Assembly: GCF_004217145.1 (NCBI RefSeq)
Contig: NZ_SHKR01000018.1
Span: 248,001 to 312,000 of the forward strand
DNA length: 64,000 bases
Direction: 5' to 3'
Source of the DNA: Kribbella rubisoli
Lineage (GTDB): Bacteria; Actinomycetota; Actinomycetes; Propionibacteriales; Kribbellaceae
Positions 17,329 to 26,281 of the stretch are shown piece after piece (positions within the stretch are counted from its first letter, which is position 1; each line of letters opens with the position of its first letter). The translations under genes and the position numbers were made by a program. The notes under the pieces were generated by a model. That model saw only the letters and a program-made list of their open reading frames with translations, was not told where the DNA came from and did not search any database.

Positions 17329-18222
17329 TCAGCCCTTGAAGCCGCTGCCGGTAACTCCTTGGATGAAATAGCGTTGAGCGAGGAAGAAGACGACGAAGAC
17401 AGGTAGGACGGTCACTGTCGCACCCGCCATCAGCGGTCCGACCTGGGTGAAGAACTCGTTCTGGAACTGGGCCAGTCCGATCGGCAGGGTCTGCTTGTCC
17501 GGCGAGGTGAGGAAGATCAGCGGTCCGAACAGGTCGTTCCAGGAATCCAGGAAGGTGAACATCGCGACCGCGGCCAGCGCCGGCTTGGTCTGGGGCACCA
17601 TGATCGTCAGAAAGGTCCGGAAGGTGGACGCACCGTCCACCTGCGCGGCTTCTTCCAAACCGGCCGGCAGACTCTTGAACGCCTGCCGCATCAGAAAGGT
17701 CCCGAAGACCGGAGTCAGCACCCTCGGCACCCACAGCGGGAACAACGTGTCGATCCAGCCGATTTTCTGGAACAGGATGTACTGCGGCAGCAGATAGATG
17801 ATGTTCGGCACGATCGCCGTCACCAGCACGATCCCGAACAGGGCGTCGCGGCCTTTCCAGGTCAGCCGGGCAAACGCGTAGCCGGCCAGGGACGAGACGA
17901 TCAAACCACCGACAACGTTGAGGACCGCCAGCTTCACGCTGTTGAGGAAGTAGACCGGCATGTTGCGGAGCACGGTCGTGTAATTGCCCCATTGCGGATG
18001 AGACAGAGCGAATCCCGGCGGGAAGTCCATCACGTGCTCTTCCGGGCGAAGTGACGCGTTGAGCATCCACAACGCCGGAGTCAGGAAGGACAACGCGAGC
18101 AAGAACAGGAAGATCATCAGGATGATCCGCCGCCCGTTGAACTTCCGCTTGCCGGGTGAGGGAGGTTTACGGTCCCCTCCATCCGCGAGGACTGGTCTGT
18201 CGTCGACCGCCAGGTCAGTCAT
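17329..18222 (-). CDS. Carbohydrate ABC transporter permease (MalG type)
   Basis: This 297-aa inner-membrane permease has about six transmembrane segments. It carries the cytoplasmic EAA loop E-E-A-A-Q-V-D-G-A-S, where the ATPase docks. It overlaps the upstream MalF-type gene by 8 nt. No ATPase gene is in this operon, so a shared MsmK/UgpC-type ATPase is expected to energise it. The substrate is unknown. Confidence 0.92.
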   Translation of the reverse strand: MTDLAVDDRPVLADGGDRKPPSPGKRKFNGRRIILMIFLFLLALSFLTPALWMLNASLRPEEHVMDFPPGFALSHPQWGNYTTVLRNMPVYFLNSVKLAVLNVVGGLIVSSLAGYAFARLTWKGRDALFGIVLVTAIVPNIIYLLPQYILFQKIGWIDTLFPLWVPRVLTPVFGTFLMRQAFKSLPAGLEEAAQVDGASTFRTFLTIMVPQTKPALAAVAMFTFLDSWNDLFGPLIFLTSPDKQTLPIGLAQFQNEFFTQVGPLMAGATVTVLPVFVVFFLAQRYFIQGVTGSGFKG

Positions 18223-19141
18223 AGAACACCCACTTCTTCTGCAGCTTCCACTGGATCCACGTCAGTACCGCGATGAGCGCGACGATCAGCCAGGCCATTG
18301 CCGCCGCGTAACCGAACTTGCCCTGCTGGAAAGCGACCTGCCACAGATAGAAGATGTAGACGCTGCTCGAGTAGCCCGGTCCGCCTTTGGTCAGGACATA
18401 GATCAGTCCGAACACTTGGAACGATGCGATGAACTGAGAAATGGTGACGAAGAAGATCTGGGGCGTCAGCAACGGCAAGGTGATGCGCCACAGCCGTGAC
18501 CAGGCTGAGGCTCCGTCGATCCGCGCCGCCTCGTACATCTCCTCCGGAATTCCCTGCAGGCCGGCGAGCAGGATCATCATCGGATATCCGACGCCCTGCC
18601 AGGCACTGACGACCACCACTGCCGGGATCACCCAGGCGGAGTCGGCGAGCCAGGCCGGGCCGGTGACTCCGAGGTTCCGGAGGAACTGGTTGATCAGCCC
18701 GTTGGTCGGTCCGAAGATGTAGTACCAGACGAACCCGATCGCCACGACGTTCATCACGTACGGGGCGAAGAACGCCATCCGGAAGAACGCCGTACCCGGG
18801 ATCTTCAGGTTCCCGAGCAGTGCCAGGACGAGCGCCAGGACGACCGTCGCCGGTACGCCCAGGACCGTGAAGACGATGGTGTTGCGGACCACCTGCAGGA
18901 AGATCGGGTCGTGCACGATCAGGTCGACGTAGTTGCGCCCGCCGACGAGCCGGGGCGAGTTGAACCCGTCCCAGCTCGTGAACGACGTGTACATCGACAC
19001 GACGATCGGCGCAGCCTGAAAGGCCACGATGCCGAACACCAGCGGCAGTGCGAACAACCAGCCTTCGAGGGTGCGGCGTCGCCGCTTCCGCCGGAGCTCC
19101 GGCGGAACCTCAGCGCGTCGCACTGCTGTGTGAGTCGCCAT
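18215..19141 (-). CDS. Sugar ABC transporter permease (MalF type)
   Basis: This 308-aa permease carries the EAA loop E-M-Y-E-A-A-R-I-D-G-A and about six membrane segments. The basic N-terminus precedes the first segment L-F-A-L-P-L-V-F-G-I. It lies between the binding-protein gene (12 bp upstream) and the MalG-type permease (8-nt overlap), forming one import system. Confidence 0.92.
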   Translation of the reverse strand: MATHTAVRRAEVPPELRRKRRRRTLEGWLFALPLVFGIVAFQAAPIVVSMYTSFTSWDGFNSPRLVGGRNYVDLIVHDPIFLQVVRNTIVFTVLGVPATVVLALVLALLGNLKIPGTAFFRMAFFAPYVMNVVAIGFVWYYIFGPTNGLINQFLRNLGVTGPAWLADSAWVIPAVVVVSAWQGVGYPMMILLAGLQGIPEEMYEAARIDGASAWSRLWRITLPLLTPQIFFVTISQFIASFQVFGLIYVLTKGGPGYSSSVYIFYLWQVAFQQGKFGYAAAMAWLIVALIAVLTWIQWKLQKKWVFYD

Positions 19142-19152
19142 GGGGTATGGCC

Positions 19153-20475
19153 TCAGCCCTGACCAAGGGCTTGCTCGACCTGCGGCCTCGCCCCCGACAG
19201 CACATCCTGAGCACTGCTCTTGCAGTTGTAGACCTGGTCGAGCGCCGGACGGTAGATCGCACGAGCGCCGAGGGTGTTGTTGGTCTTGCTCCCGGCTGTG
19301 AGGTGGTGGGCCGCCTCGGCCAACAGGTCGGCGTGCTTCGGCGCACCGGAGCTCGCCTTCGAGATCGCCTCGGCAGCTTGGTTGTTCACCGGGGTGAAGG
19401 AGCCACCCTTGCCCAAGATCTGGCCGGCCTCGGGACCGGCGAGATAGTTGAGCAGTTTGAAGGCGGCGTCGTGGTGCTTCGCCTTGGCCGGCACTGCGTA
19501 GCTCACCACGCTGGCTTCATTGGCCTGATCCGCGGTCCCGGCGGGCGGCGGCGCGATGTCCCAGTCGAAGCTCTTGATGGTCTGCCGCAGATAGGGCACT
19601 GACCCGGACTGCTCGAACAGCATCGCGGTCTTGCCTTGTGCGAACAGCTGGATGTCTGCGTTGTCCTGCAACAGATCCGCCCACGCCGGCTGGACGTGGT
19701 ACTTGCAGGTCAGGTCCGCGACCCACTGGACGGTCTGGACCCCGACCGGGTCGGCCAGCGTGAACTTCTTGCCGTCGGCGCTGTAGACCCCGGTCGGGCT
19801 GCCGTTGTTGTGCGTGAACGTCTGCTCGTAGTTCGTCGCCGCGGTCACTGTGGCGCCGTACATCTTGGTGCCGTCGGTCATCTTCTGGGCGTCGGCCAGG
19901 AAGTCCGCCGTCGTCCACCCCTTGCTGCTCCACGTACCGGGCGGAAGCGGCAGTCCGGCCTTCTTGAAGGCATCGACGTTGTAGAACACGATCGTGGACT
20001 GGTAGCCGAGCTGCCACGAGGTCATTCGACCGTCCGACTGCTTACCGAAGTTGAACACCTGGGTGGCGTAGTCGGAATCCTTGAGCCCTGCAGACTTCAC
20101 GTACGGCGCGAGGTCGAACAGCGAGCCGTTCTGCGTGAACTGCTGCACGTAGTCGTCGTTGATCCGGAAGATGTCCGGCGGGTTGCTGCTGGCCAACGAG
20201 GTGCGCATCTTTGCCTCGTAGTCGGATTCCGAGGGAACCGGGAGTACGTCGACCTTGATGTCGGGGTTCTCCTGCTCGAACTTGTGAATTGCCTCTTCGA
20301 GCGGCATGCCGGCGACGACCTGGTCGTTCATGAACGTGATCGTGACCTTGCCCCCGGCCGCGTCATCGGATCCCCCGCCTCCGCAGGCGGCGAGTGACAT
20401 CGCGATCGTCCCGATCGTGACGAGGCCGGCGATCCGACGCCGCCGACGACGTATGCCTGATGGGTTGAAGCCCAT
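19153..20475 (-). CDS. Extracellular sugar-binding lipoprotein of ABC importer
   Basis: This 440-aa solute-binding protein has an R-R-R-R-R signal peptide and lipobox S-L-A-A-C with lipidated Cys31, followed by a Gly/Ser linker and a family-1 (MalE-like) fold. ATG 20475 is chosen because AAAGGAG lies just upstream; the open frame to 20514 adds residues before the signal peptide. It is the first gene of the leftward operon. The two TGCGCA double sites at 20553 and 20655 lie 78-195 bp upstream, implying control by the DeoR protein encoded at 20879. Confidence 0.92.
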   Translation of the reverse strand: MGFNPSGIRRRRRRIAGLVTIGTIAMSLAACGGGGSDDAAGGKVTITFMNDQVVAGMPLEEAIHKFEQENPDIKVDVLPVPSESDYEAKMRTSLASSNPPDIFRINDDYVQQFTQNGSLFDLAPYVKSAGLKDSDYATQVFNFGKQSDGRMTSWQLGYQSTIVFYNVDAFKKAGLPLPPGTWSSKGWTTADFLADAQKMTDGTKMYGATVTAATNYEQTFTHNNGSPTGVYSADGKKFTLADPVGVQTVQWVADLTCKYHVQPAWADLLQDNADIQLFAQGKTAMLFEQSGSVPYLRQTIKSFDWDIAPPPAGTADQANEASVVSYAVPAKAKHHDAAFKLLNYLAGPEAGQILGKGGSFTPVNNQAAEAISKASSGAPKHADLLAEAAHHLTAGSKTNNTLGARAIYRPALDQVYNCKSSAQDVLSGARPQVEQALGQG

Positions 20476-20552
20476 TGATTCGACTCCTTTGTGACGGTGA
20501 ACGGGGTGTCGCACGGCGGGGTGGCGGCCACCGGCCGATCAAGTGAGCACAC

Positions 20553-20568
20553 TGCGCAGATATGCGCA
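20553..20568. promoter_or_regulatory. DeoR-type operator, TGCGCA-N4-TGCGCA
   Basis: Two TGCGCA hexamers are spaced exactly 10 bp apart, one helical turn, 78 bp upstream of the binding-protein start. Each hexamer is itself palindromic. The same pattern recurs at 20655-20670 and upstream of the second importer. Binding by the adjacent DeoR protein is inferred. Confidence 0.65.
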
Positions 20569-20654
20569 TGTTTCGCGCGAAGTTGATGCGAACGTAGCCG
20601 TATTGCCCATTTCTGGTCAAGGGATACGAATACATGAGCACTTAGATGAGCAAG

Positions 20655-20670
20655 TGCGCATCTCTGCGCA
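20655..20670. promoter_or_regulatory. DeoR-type operator, second TGCGCA-N4-TGCGCA pair
   Basis: TGCGCA at 20655 and 20665 repeat the 10-bp spacing of the pair at 20553. Two sites about 100 bp apart upstream of one operon would allow looping by an oligomeric repressor. Confidence 0.6.
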
Positions 20671-20878
20671 CATCGCTACAGTGCTGCCGCGGGCACTCGG
20701 GGCTGGTCATGCTCGGTGGCGGTCGCGGAGTCGGAGTGCGTGGAGATCCCGGTTCGCGCACACGGGTTGCTACTGGATGCCGACGGCAACAAACAAGACG
20801 TGGCCTGGTGGGACGCGTACACCCTGTGCCCGGCGTACTGACCTTCGAGATGTTCCAACTCGTGGTGGCTGAGCGCAG

Positions 20879-21643
20879 CTAGACCGCGGTCACGCGAACG
20901 CCGGCCCGTTCCAGCGCTTCGAGTTGCTCGGGGCGGGCTCCGCGGTCGGTGACGACGTCTGTGACACCGGAGATCAGGCTGATCCGCGCGAACGTCACCC
21001 GGCCGATCTTGGAGCTGTCGGCAATCACCACACTGCGGCGGGCCCGGCGCAGAAAGGCCAGGTCGGTCTGCGCCTCCATCTCGTCGTACGTCGTGCAGCC
21101 CTCTTCCGGGGTCAGGCCGTCGACCCCGATGAAGGCGATGTCCAGGTGGTAGTTGGCAAGCATCGCCTCTGCCGCCGGACCGACCAGCTCGTACGACGAG
21201 CGCGCGATACCGCCGACGAGGACGAGCCGGATCCCGGCGTGGCCGACCAGTTCGGAGGCGATGTTGATCGCGTTCGTGACGACGGTGATCCCGCGTCGCT
21301 GGGCCAGGGCGCGGGACAGCTCGAGCGAGGTGGTGCCACCGGTCATGCCGACCACCGAACCCTCTTCGACGAACGCTGCGGCGGCGCGACCGATCGCGCG
21401 TTTCTCCGCCTGCCGCAGCGCGGCCTTGACCCGGGTCGGCACTTCGTCGCCGGCTTCGTTGGAGATCGCTCCGCCGTGGGTGCGCACCAGCAACTGGTTG
21501 CGGCTCAGCGTCTGCAGGTCGCGGCGAATGGTCGCCCCGGACACGCCGAGCGCGACGGCCAGGGCGGCGACGTCCACCGTGCCCTGCAGGCCTACCTGAT
21601 CGAGGATCACGCTCAACCGCTCCGTCTTCCGCACGAACCGCAC
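20879..21643 (-). CDS. DeoR/GlpR family transcriptional regulator
   Basis: This 254-aa repressor has an N-terminal DeoR helix-turn-helix (V-A-A-L-A-V-A-L-G-V-S-G-A-T-I-R-R-D-L) and a sugar-phosphate-sensing domain with G-G-T-T-S and D-S-S-K-I-G-R. GTG 21643 or GTG 21634 is likely; a third GTG at 21670 lies inside the operator region and none has a clear ribosome site. It sits between two sugar importers that share its presumed operator, and it probably responds to a phosphosugar produced by the kinase at 27369 or the GH4 pathway. Confidence 0.9.
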   Translation of the reverse strand: MRFVRKTERLSVILDQVGLQGTVDVAALAVALGVSGATIRRDLQTLSRNQLLVRTHGGAISNEAGDEVPTRVKAALRQAEKRAIGRAAAAFVEEGSVVGMTGGTTSLELSRALAQRRGITVVTNAINIASELVGHAGIRLVLVGGIARSSYELVGPAAEAMLANYHLDIAFIGVDGLTPEEGCTTYDEMEAQTDLAFLRRARRSVVIADSSKIGRVTFARISLISGVTDVVTDRGARPEQLEALERAGVRVTAV

Positions 21644-21663
21644 TGTACAAGATGCACATAAAG

Positions 21664-21689
21664 TGCGCACTCGCGCAAAAAGCTGCGCA
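21664..21689. promoter_or_regulatory. DeoR-type operator upstream of deoR-type gene and rightward operon
   Basis: TGCGCA at 21664-21669 and 21684-21689 are 20 bp (two helical turns) apart, with CGCGCA between them. The site lies just before the DeoR gene start and about 100 bp before the rightward binding-protein start, so it could serve both. Confidence 0.55.
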
Positions 21690-21756
21690 TGTATTCGAAT
21701 GCCTTGACCGGAAGTTTTCTATCGAACTACTTTTCAATCATCATCGTGCGTGGAAC

Positions 21757-21770
21757 TGCGCATTTGCGCA
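21757..21770. promoter_or_regulatory. DeoR-type operator next to the rightward operon start
   Basis: TGCGCATTTGCGCA has two TGCGCA hexamers with a 2-bp spacer, and an upstream variant TGCGTG at 21747 restores 10-bp phasing. It ends 20 bp before the ATG at 21791, so a bound repressor would block initiation. Confidence 0.6.
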
Positions 21771-21790
21771 CTCGATCCCCCGGAGCAACC

Positions 21791-23116
21791 ATGTTGAGGA
21801 GTACCCGTACGGCGCTGCTGGCCGGTGTCACGAGTCTGGCCCTGGTCCTCGCGGGCTGCAGTGGATCGAACGACAAGAAGGCCAGTGGCGGATCGACGCA
21901 GACCAGCGGAGTGACCATCACCGTCGCGCTCGCCTCGGACGCTCCCCCGAAGGCAGCCCTGGACGCGTTCACCAAGGAAACGGGCATCACCGTCAACTGG
22001 GTGAACATCGACTGGGACAGCCTGCAGAGCAAGATCTCCGCCGCAGCCACGGCGAAGACCTACTTCGCCGACGCCACCAACGTCGACTGGTCCCGGGTCG
22101 GTCAGCTCGGCAAGCTCGGCTGGTACTACCCGATGGACTCCTACGTCGACACCAAGGCGATGGCGGCCGACGTACCGCAGCTCGCGTCCTTCACCGTCGA
22201 CGGCCACGTGGTCGGCATCCCGTACGACGCCTCGTTCATGGTCACGACCGTCAACACCGAGCTGTTCCAGAAGGCCGGCGCCAACCCGGCTCCGCAGACG
22301 CTCGACGAGTACACCGCGGCACTCAAGGCCATCAAGGCCAAGGGCGTCGTCCAGTACCCGTTGAACATCCCGTTCGCCGCGGCGGAGGGCTTGTCGACGT
22401 ACTGGTACGAGACGACCGGTGCGTTCGGAGGCTCGATCCTCGACAAGGACGGCAAGCCGCAGTTCACCAGCCCGGACTCGCCCGGTTACAAGGCGGCCCA
22501 GTGGATGGTCGACGCGCTGAAGTCCGGTCTCGTGCCGCCCGGCAACATCAACGTGACCGACTCGCAGGGCCAGCAGAACCTGATGGCCAAGGGCCAGGTC
22601 GCCAGTACGTTCTCGGACTACTCCGGCAACGTCGGCACGCTGTACAACGTCAAGAAGTCGTCCTCGGTCGTCGGCAAGGTCAAGTACCTCCGGACCCCGG
22701 GTGCCTCCGGACCGGCCGCGAACCTCAGCAACCCCGACGGCATCGGAATCCCCAAGCAGGCCAAGTACCCGGACGCCGCAGCCAAGTTCATCGAGTGGTT
22801 CACGGCGACCGAGCAGCAGGCCGACTTCGCCGGCGTGAACGGGCCGGAGAAGACCTTCCCGACGTACCCGATCCCGTCGCACCTGTCGGCGGTCAAGCAG
22901 ATGACCGCCAAGGGCAACCTCGTCGGCGGTGAGGACCTCGTGCCGATGCTGCAAGGCTCGAAGCCCGTCTTCGAGGGCGGCGCACCGTCCTGGTACCCGA
23001 AGTTCTCCAACGCGGTCTACACCAACCTGCACGGCGCGGCGACCGGATCGATGTCGGTCGAGCAGGCCATCAAGACGATCGGCGACACGGCGGACCAGCT
23101 GGCGTCCGGGTCGTGA
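21791..23116 (+). CDS. Extracellular sugar-binding lipoprotein of ABC importer
   Basis: This 441-aa solute-binding protein has signal peptide and lipobox L-V-L-A-G-C (Cys23) and a MalE-like fold with D-A-S-F-M-V-T-T-V-N-T-E-L. ATG 21791 has GGAG upstream; the open frame to 21689 runs through the operators and is rejected. It is the first gene of a rightward operon of six genes, each overlapping or nearly touching the next. The downstream GH4, SIS and BadF-type genes suggest an amino-sugar or related oligosaccharide as ligand. Confidence 0.92.
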   Translation: MLRSTRTALLAGVTSLALVLAGCSGSNDKKASGGSTQTSGVTITVALASDAPPKAALDAFTKETGITVNWVNIDWDSLQSKISAAATAKTYFADATNVDWSRVGQLGKLGWYYPMDSYVDTKAMAADVPQLASFTVDGHVVGIPYDASFMVTTVNTELFQKAGANPAPQTLDEYTAALKAIKAKGVVQYPLNIPFAAAEGLSTYWYETTGAFGGSILDKDGKPQFTSPDSPGYKAAQWMVDALKSGLVPPGNINVTDSQGQQNLMAKGQVASTFSDYSGNVGTLYNVKKSSSVVGKVKYLRTPGASGPAANLSNPDGIGIPKQAKYPDAAAKFIEWFTATEQQADFAGVNGPEKTFPTYPIPSHLSAVKQMTAKGNLVGGEDLVPMLQGSKPVFEGGAPSWYPKFSNAVYTNLHGAATGSMSVEQAIKTIGDTADQLASGS

Positions 23117-24057
23117 CCGTGACCTCTTCGACCACCACACCGCGGCCGGCCGAGAGCAAGATCCCGGCCGGCCCGGCTCCGGTACGCCGTTCCCGCCCCG
23201 ACCTGCTGCCCTATCTCCTGATCGCGCCGGTGATGATCTTCATCGCCTGCCTGGCCCTGGTGCCGGCCGTGTTCACCGTGGTGCAGTCGTTCTTCAAGGT
23301 GGACGCGCTGGACCCGCCGACCCGGTTCGACGGCTTCGGCAACTTCGTCAGGCTGGCCAAGGATCACGCGGTCGTCGGCAGCATCGGCAACACCGCGCTG
23401 TACGTCGTGATCGGTGTGACGCTATCGACGCTGATCGGGATCGGTGCGGCCGTCGTCCTGCAGAAGCCGTTCCGCGGCCGCAGCCTCGTGATCGCCGTCC
23501 TGATCCTGCCGTGGGCGATGCCAGGGGTGGTCGAGGGCATCCTCTGGACCGGCATCTTCGATCCGAACGCGGGCCTGATCAACAGCGTGCTGTCGTCACT
23601 GCATCTCAGCGACGGGGACGCGGTCCTCCTCGGCCAGAACCGGCTGCTCACGATCGCGCTGATCGAGCTCGTCCAGGTCTGGCAGATCGCGCCGCTCTCG
23701 GTGCTGCTGATCCTCGCCGTCCTGCAACTCATCCCGGGCGAGCTCTACGAGGCAGCCCAGATCGACGGTTGTACGCCGTGGTCGGCGTTCACCCGGATCA
23801 CCTTGCCCCTGGCCCGGCCGGGGATCGCGGTCACCATGGTGCAAGCGGTGATTGCGACGCTCAACGTTTTCGACCAGCCGTACGTGCTGAACGGGGCGGC
23901 CAACACCGGCGCCTCGGTCACCATGCAGACGTACTTCATCAGCTTCCAGGATCTCGACTTCGGTCAGGGGTACGCGTTGTCCCTGTTGATCACCATCGTC
24001 ACGCTGCTGATCTCGCTCGTCGTGGTCCGCCTCGTCTACCGCAGGGTCGAGCTGTGA
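23113..24057 (+). CDS. Sugar ABC transporter permease (MalF type)
   Basis: This 314-aa permease has about six membrane segments and the EAA loop E-L-Y-E-A-A-Q-I-D-G-C. GTG 23113 overlaps the stop of the binding-protein gene (GTGA), implying translational coupling. It pairs with the MalG-type permease that follows. Confidence 0.92.
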   Translation: MTVTSSTTTPRPAESKIPAGPAPVRRSRPDLLPYLLIAPVMIFIACLALVPAVFTVVQSFFKVDALDPPTRFDGFGNFVRLAKDHAVVGSIGNTALYVVIGVTLSTLIGIGAAVVLQKPFRGRSLVIAVLILPWAMPGVVEGILWTGIFDPNAGLINSVLSSLHLSDGDAVLLGQNRLLTIALIELVQVWQIAPLSVLLILAVLQLIPGELYEAAQIDGCTPWSAFTRITLPLARPGIAVTMVQAVIATLNVFDQPYVLNGAANTGASVTMQTYFISFQDLDFGQGYALSLLITIVTLLISLVVVRLVYRRVEL

Positions 24058-24890
24058 AGCGTCGTACCGGCGCCGGCCGGAGCATCGGGGTCGCGCTCAT
24101 CCTGATCTGGTCCCTCGGGCCGATCTACTGGGCGATCAAGACCAGCCTGCAGACCGAAGCCGACGCACGCGCCAAGCCGGCCCACTACCTGCCGACGAAC
24201 CCGACCTTGCAGAACTACTCGGCCCTGCTGAGCGGCAACAGCGACATCGCGCCGCAGATCCGCCAGTCGGCGGTGAACATCGTGATCGAGTGCGGTGCCG
24301 CGACGATCGTGACCGTACTACTCGCCACGCTGGCGGGATACGCGTTCGCGCGGATGCGGTTCCGCGGCCGGAACGTGTTGTTCTACGCGGTTCTGGCGAC
24401 GATGGCGTTCCCCGCGTACACCACGCTGATCCCCCTCTACCGGATCATGAGCACCTTCGGCCTGGTAAATACCTACACCGGCATCGTGCTGGTCTACGTC
24501 TCCGGCTTCGTACCGCTGGCGACCTGGATCCTGCACAACTACTTCGCCAGCCTGCCGGTCGGGATCGAGGAGGCCGGTCTCGTCGACGGCGCCCGTCGCC
24601 TCCAAGTGCTGTGGCATCTGCTGCTGCCGTTGGCGCGACCGGGCATCATCTCGACCGCTTTGATCACCTTCTTGTTCGCCTGGGGACAGTTCCTGTTCCC
24701 GCTCGTACTGTCCAGCGATCTGTCCACCCAGCCGCTGACCGTGGTCATCGCCGCACTGCAGGGACGGCACGTAGTCCCGTCGACCCTGCTCAACGCGGCC
24801 GGCGTACTAGCAATCGTCGTCCCGGCTGCGCTGGCGCTGGCGTTCAACCGCTACATCGTCAACGGCCTGCTGGCCGGCAGCACCAAGTGA
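24054..24890 (+). CDS. Carbohydrate ABC transporter permease (MalG type)
   Basis: This 278-aa permease has the EAA-type loop E-E-A-G-L-V-D-G-A, in which the second Ala of the motif is Gly. GTG 24054 overlaps the previous stop (GTGA). The open frame continues leftward to 22929, but that part is a shadow of the other genes. No ATPase gene follows, so an external one is required. Confidence 0.92.
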   Translation: MKRRTGAGRSIGVALILIWSLGPIYWAIKTSLQTEADARAKPAHYLPTNPTLQNYSALLSGNSDIAPQIRQSAVNIVIECGAATIVTVLLATLAGYAFARMRFRGRNVLFYAVLATMAFPAYTTLIPLYRIMSTFGLVNTYTGIVLVYVSGFVPLATWILHNYFASLPVGIEEAGLVDGARRLQVLWHLLLPLARPGIISTALITFLFAWGQFLFPLVLSSDLSTQPLTVVIAALQGRHVVPSTLLNAAGVLAIVVPAALALAFNRYIVNGLLAGSTK

Positions 24891-24916
24891 CAACTGACTT
24901 TCTGAAGGGGAAATCC

Positions 24917-26281
24917 GTGAGTGAGAAGTCCATCGTCCTGATCGGCGCGGGCAGCACGGTATTCACACCGGGGCTGATGACCGACCTCGCGTCCACCCGG
25001 ACGTTCGATGGCTGGACCGTCCAGCTGGTCGACCTGAACGGCGAGGCCGCCGAGACCATGGCCCGGGTCGGCCGCAGGATCGCCGCCGAGCGAGGGGCCG
25101 AGCTCGAGTTCGTCCCGCACACCGACCGGCGCGAAGCGTTGCCCGGGGCCCGTTTCGTCACCACCACGATCGCTGTCGGTGCGGCCGCGGGCTGGCGGGC
25201 CGACGTCGAGGTACCCGCCAAGTACGGCATCGCCCAGACCGTCGGCGACAGCGTGGGGCCGGGCGGCGTACTGCGGGCCCTGCGGCACGTGCCCGAATTG
25301 GTGGCGATCGGCAACGATGTCGCCGACCTGGCGCCGGACGCCCAGCTGATCAACTACTCCAACCCATTGACCGCGAACGTCCGGGCGATCACCGCCGAGA
25401 CGGGGCTCAAGGCCGTCGGCCTGTGCCACGGCACCATGCACACGCTCTCGAAACTGACCACCGACCTGGGCTACCGGCCGGGTGAATTGAAGGCCGTCTT
25501 CGCCGGGCTGAACCATCTCTGCTGGCTGCTCGACCTCCGCCGCGGCACCGAGGACGCGTATCCGCTGCTGCGGAAGTTCGTGGCCGGGCGCGCCGGCGGC
25601 ATCGACGCGCCCTCGACCAGCGAGGAAGGCGTGCACCTGCCGGTGTCGGCCGACCTGATGCGGGCGTTCGGGCGCTATCCGGCGCCGGGCGACCGGCATG
25701 TCGCCGAGTTCTTCGGTGGGTATCTGCGAGCCGGGGACGGCAGCCCGGCCGACGAGGCAGACCTGCCCTGGGGCCTACAGGGCGGCCGGGACGCCACCAT
25801 GCGGTACATCGGCCAGAAGGACGACCTCTGGGAGAACCTGCACGCCCAGGCCGACGGCAAGGCACCGCTCCCCCGGACCGACAACCAGGAGGCGGAGCGC
25901 CTGGTGGCGATCGCCGAGGCCATCGTTACCGGCAAGGACCATGTCGAGCTGGCGGTGAACCTGCCGAACGAGGGCAAGATCCCCAACCTGCCGTCGACTG
26001 CGGTCGTCGAGGTCCCGGCTGTGGTCGGCGCCGCCGGCATCATCGGCCTCGGGGTCGGCGCGCTACCGGACGGGATCGCCGCCGTGCTGGCCGCACGGGC
26101 GCCGCAGCAGGAGATCACCGTCCGCGCGGCGCTGACCGGCGACCGCTCGCTCGCGTTGCAGGCGTTGGTCCTGGACCCGCTCGTCGGGGGACTGACCGTC
26201 GCGACCGGCATCCTCGACGACGCGATCAAGGCCCACGGCCCGTTGCTGGATCGCTTTGCCGCGAACGAGGTCGCCGCGTGA
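24917..26281 (+). CDS. GH4 family NAD/Mn-dependent glycosidase
   Basis: This 454-aa GH4 enzyme uses an oxidation-elimination-reduction mechanism with NAD+ and a divalent metal, unlike classical glycosidases. An N-terminal Rossmann fold (I-V-L-I-G-A-G-S-T-V-F-T-P) is followed by I-N-Y-S-N-P-L, the metal-binding L-C-H-G (Cys170, His171) and G-L-N-H (His200). The residues after the metal Cys vary with substrate class in GH4; here they are His-Gly, so a phospho-sugar enzyme (usually Cys-Asn) is less likely. GTG 24917 has GAAGGGG upstream. It overlaps the SIS gene by GTGA. The substrate is inferred to be the sugar imported by the same operon. Confidence 0.9.
   Translation: MSEKSIVLIGAGSTVFTPGLMTDLASTRTFDGWTVQLVDLNGEAAETMARVGRRIAAERGAELEFVPHTDRREALPGARFVTTTIAVGAAAGWRADVEVPAKYGIAQTVGDSVGPGGVLRALRHVPELVAIGNDVADLAPDAQLINYSNPLTANVRAITAETGLKAVGLCHGTMHTLSKLTTDLGYRPGELKAVFAGLNHLCWLLDLRRGTEDAYPLLRKFVAGRAGGIDAPSTSEEGVHLPVSADLMRAFGRYPAPGDRHVAEFFGGYLRAGDGSPADEADLPWGLQGGRDATMRYIGQKDDLWENLHAQADGKAPLPRTDNQEAERLVAIAEAIVTGKDHVELAVNLPNEGKIPNLPSTAVVEVPAVVGAAGIIGLGVGALPDGIAAVLAARAPQQEITVRAALTGDRSLALQALVLDPLVGGLTVATGILDDAIKAHGPLLDRFAANEVAA

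Larger units (their letters stand above)
20476..20878. other. Intergenic region with two TGCGCA operator pairs
   Basis: This 403-bp interval separates the DeoR gene from the leftward sugar operon. Its left half holds the operator pairs. Its right half contains a 41-codon plus-strand frame (20716-20841, ending ...W-W-D-A-Y-T-L-C-P-A-Y-stop) whose text looks protein-like and may be the tail of a lost gene. It has no ribosome site, so I do not call it a gene. Confidence 0.4.

Noticed and set aside
21734..23140. Minus-strand 468-codon frame
   Set aside because: Complementary to the sugar-binding lipoprotein gene, with Arg/Val/Gly-rich text and no ribosome site; typical antisense artefact of high GC.
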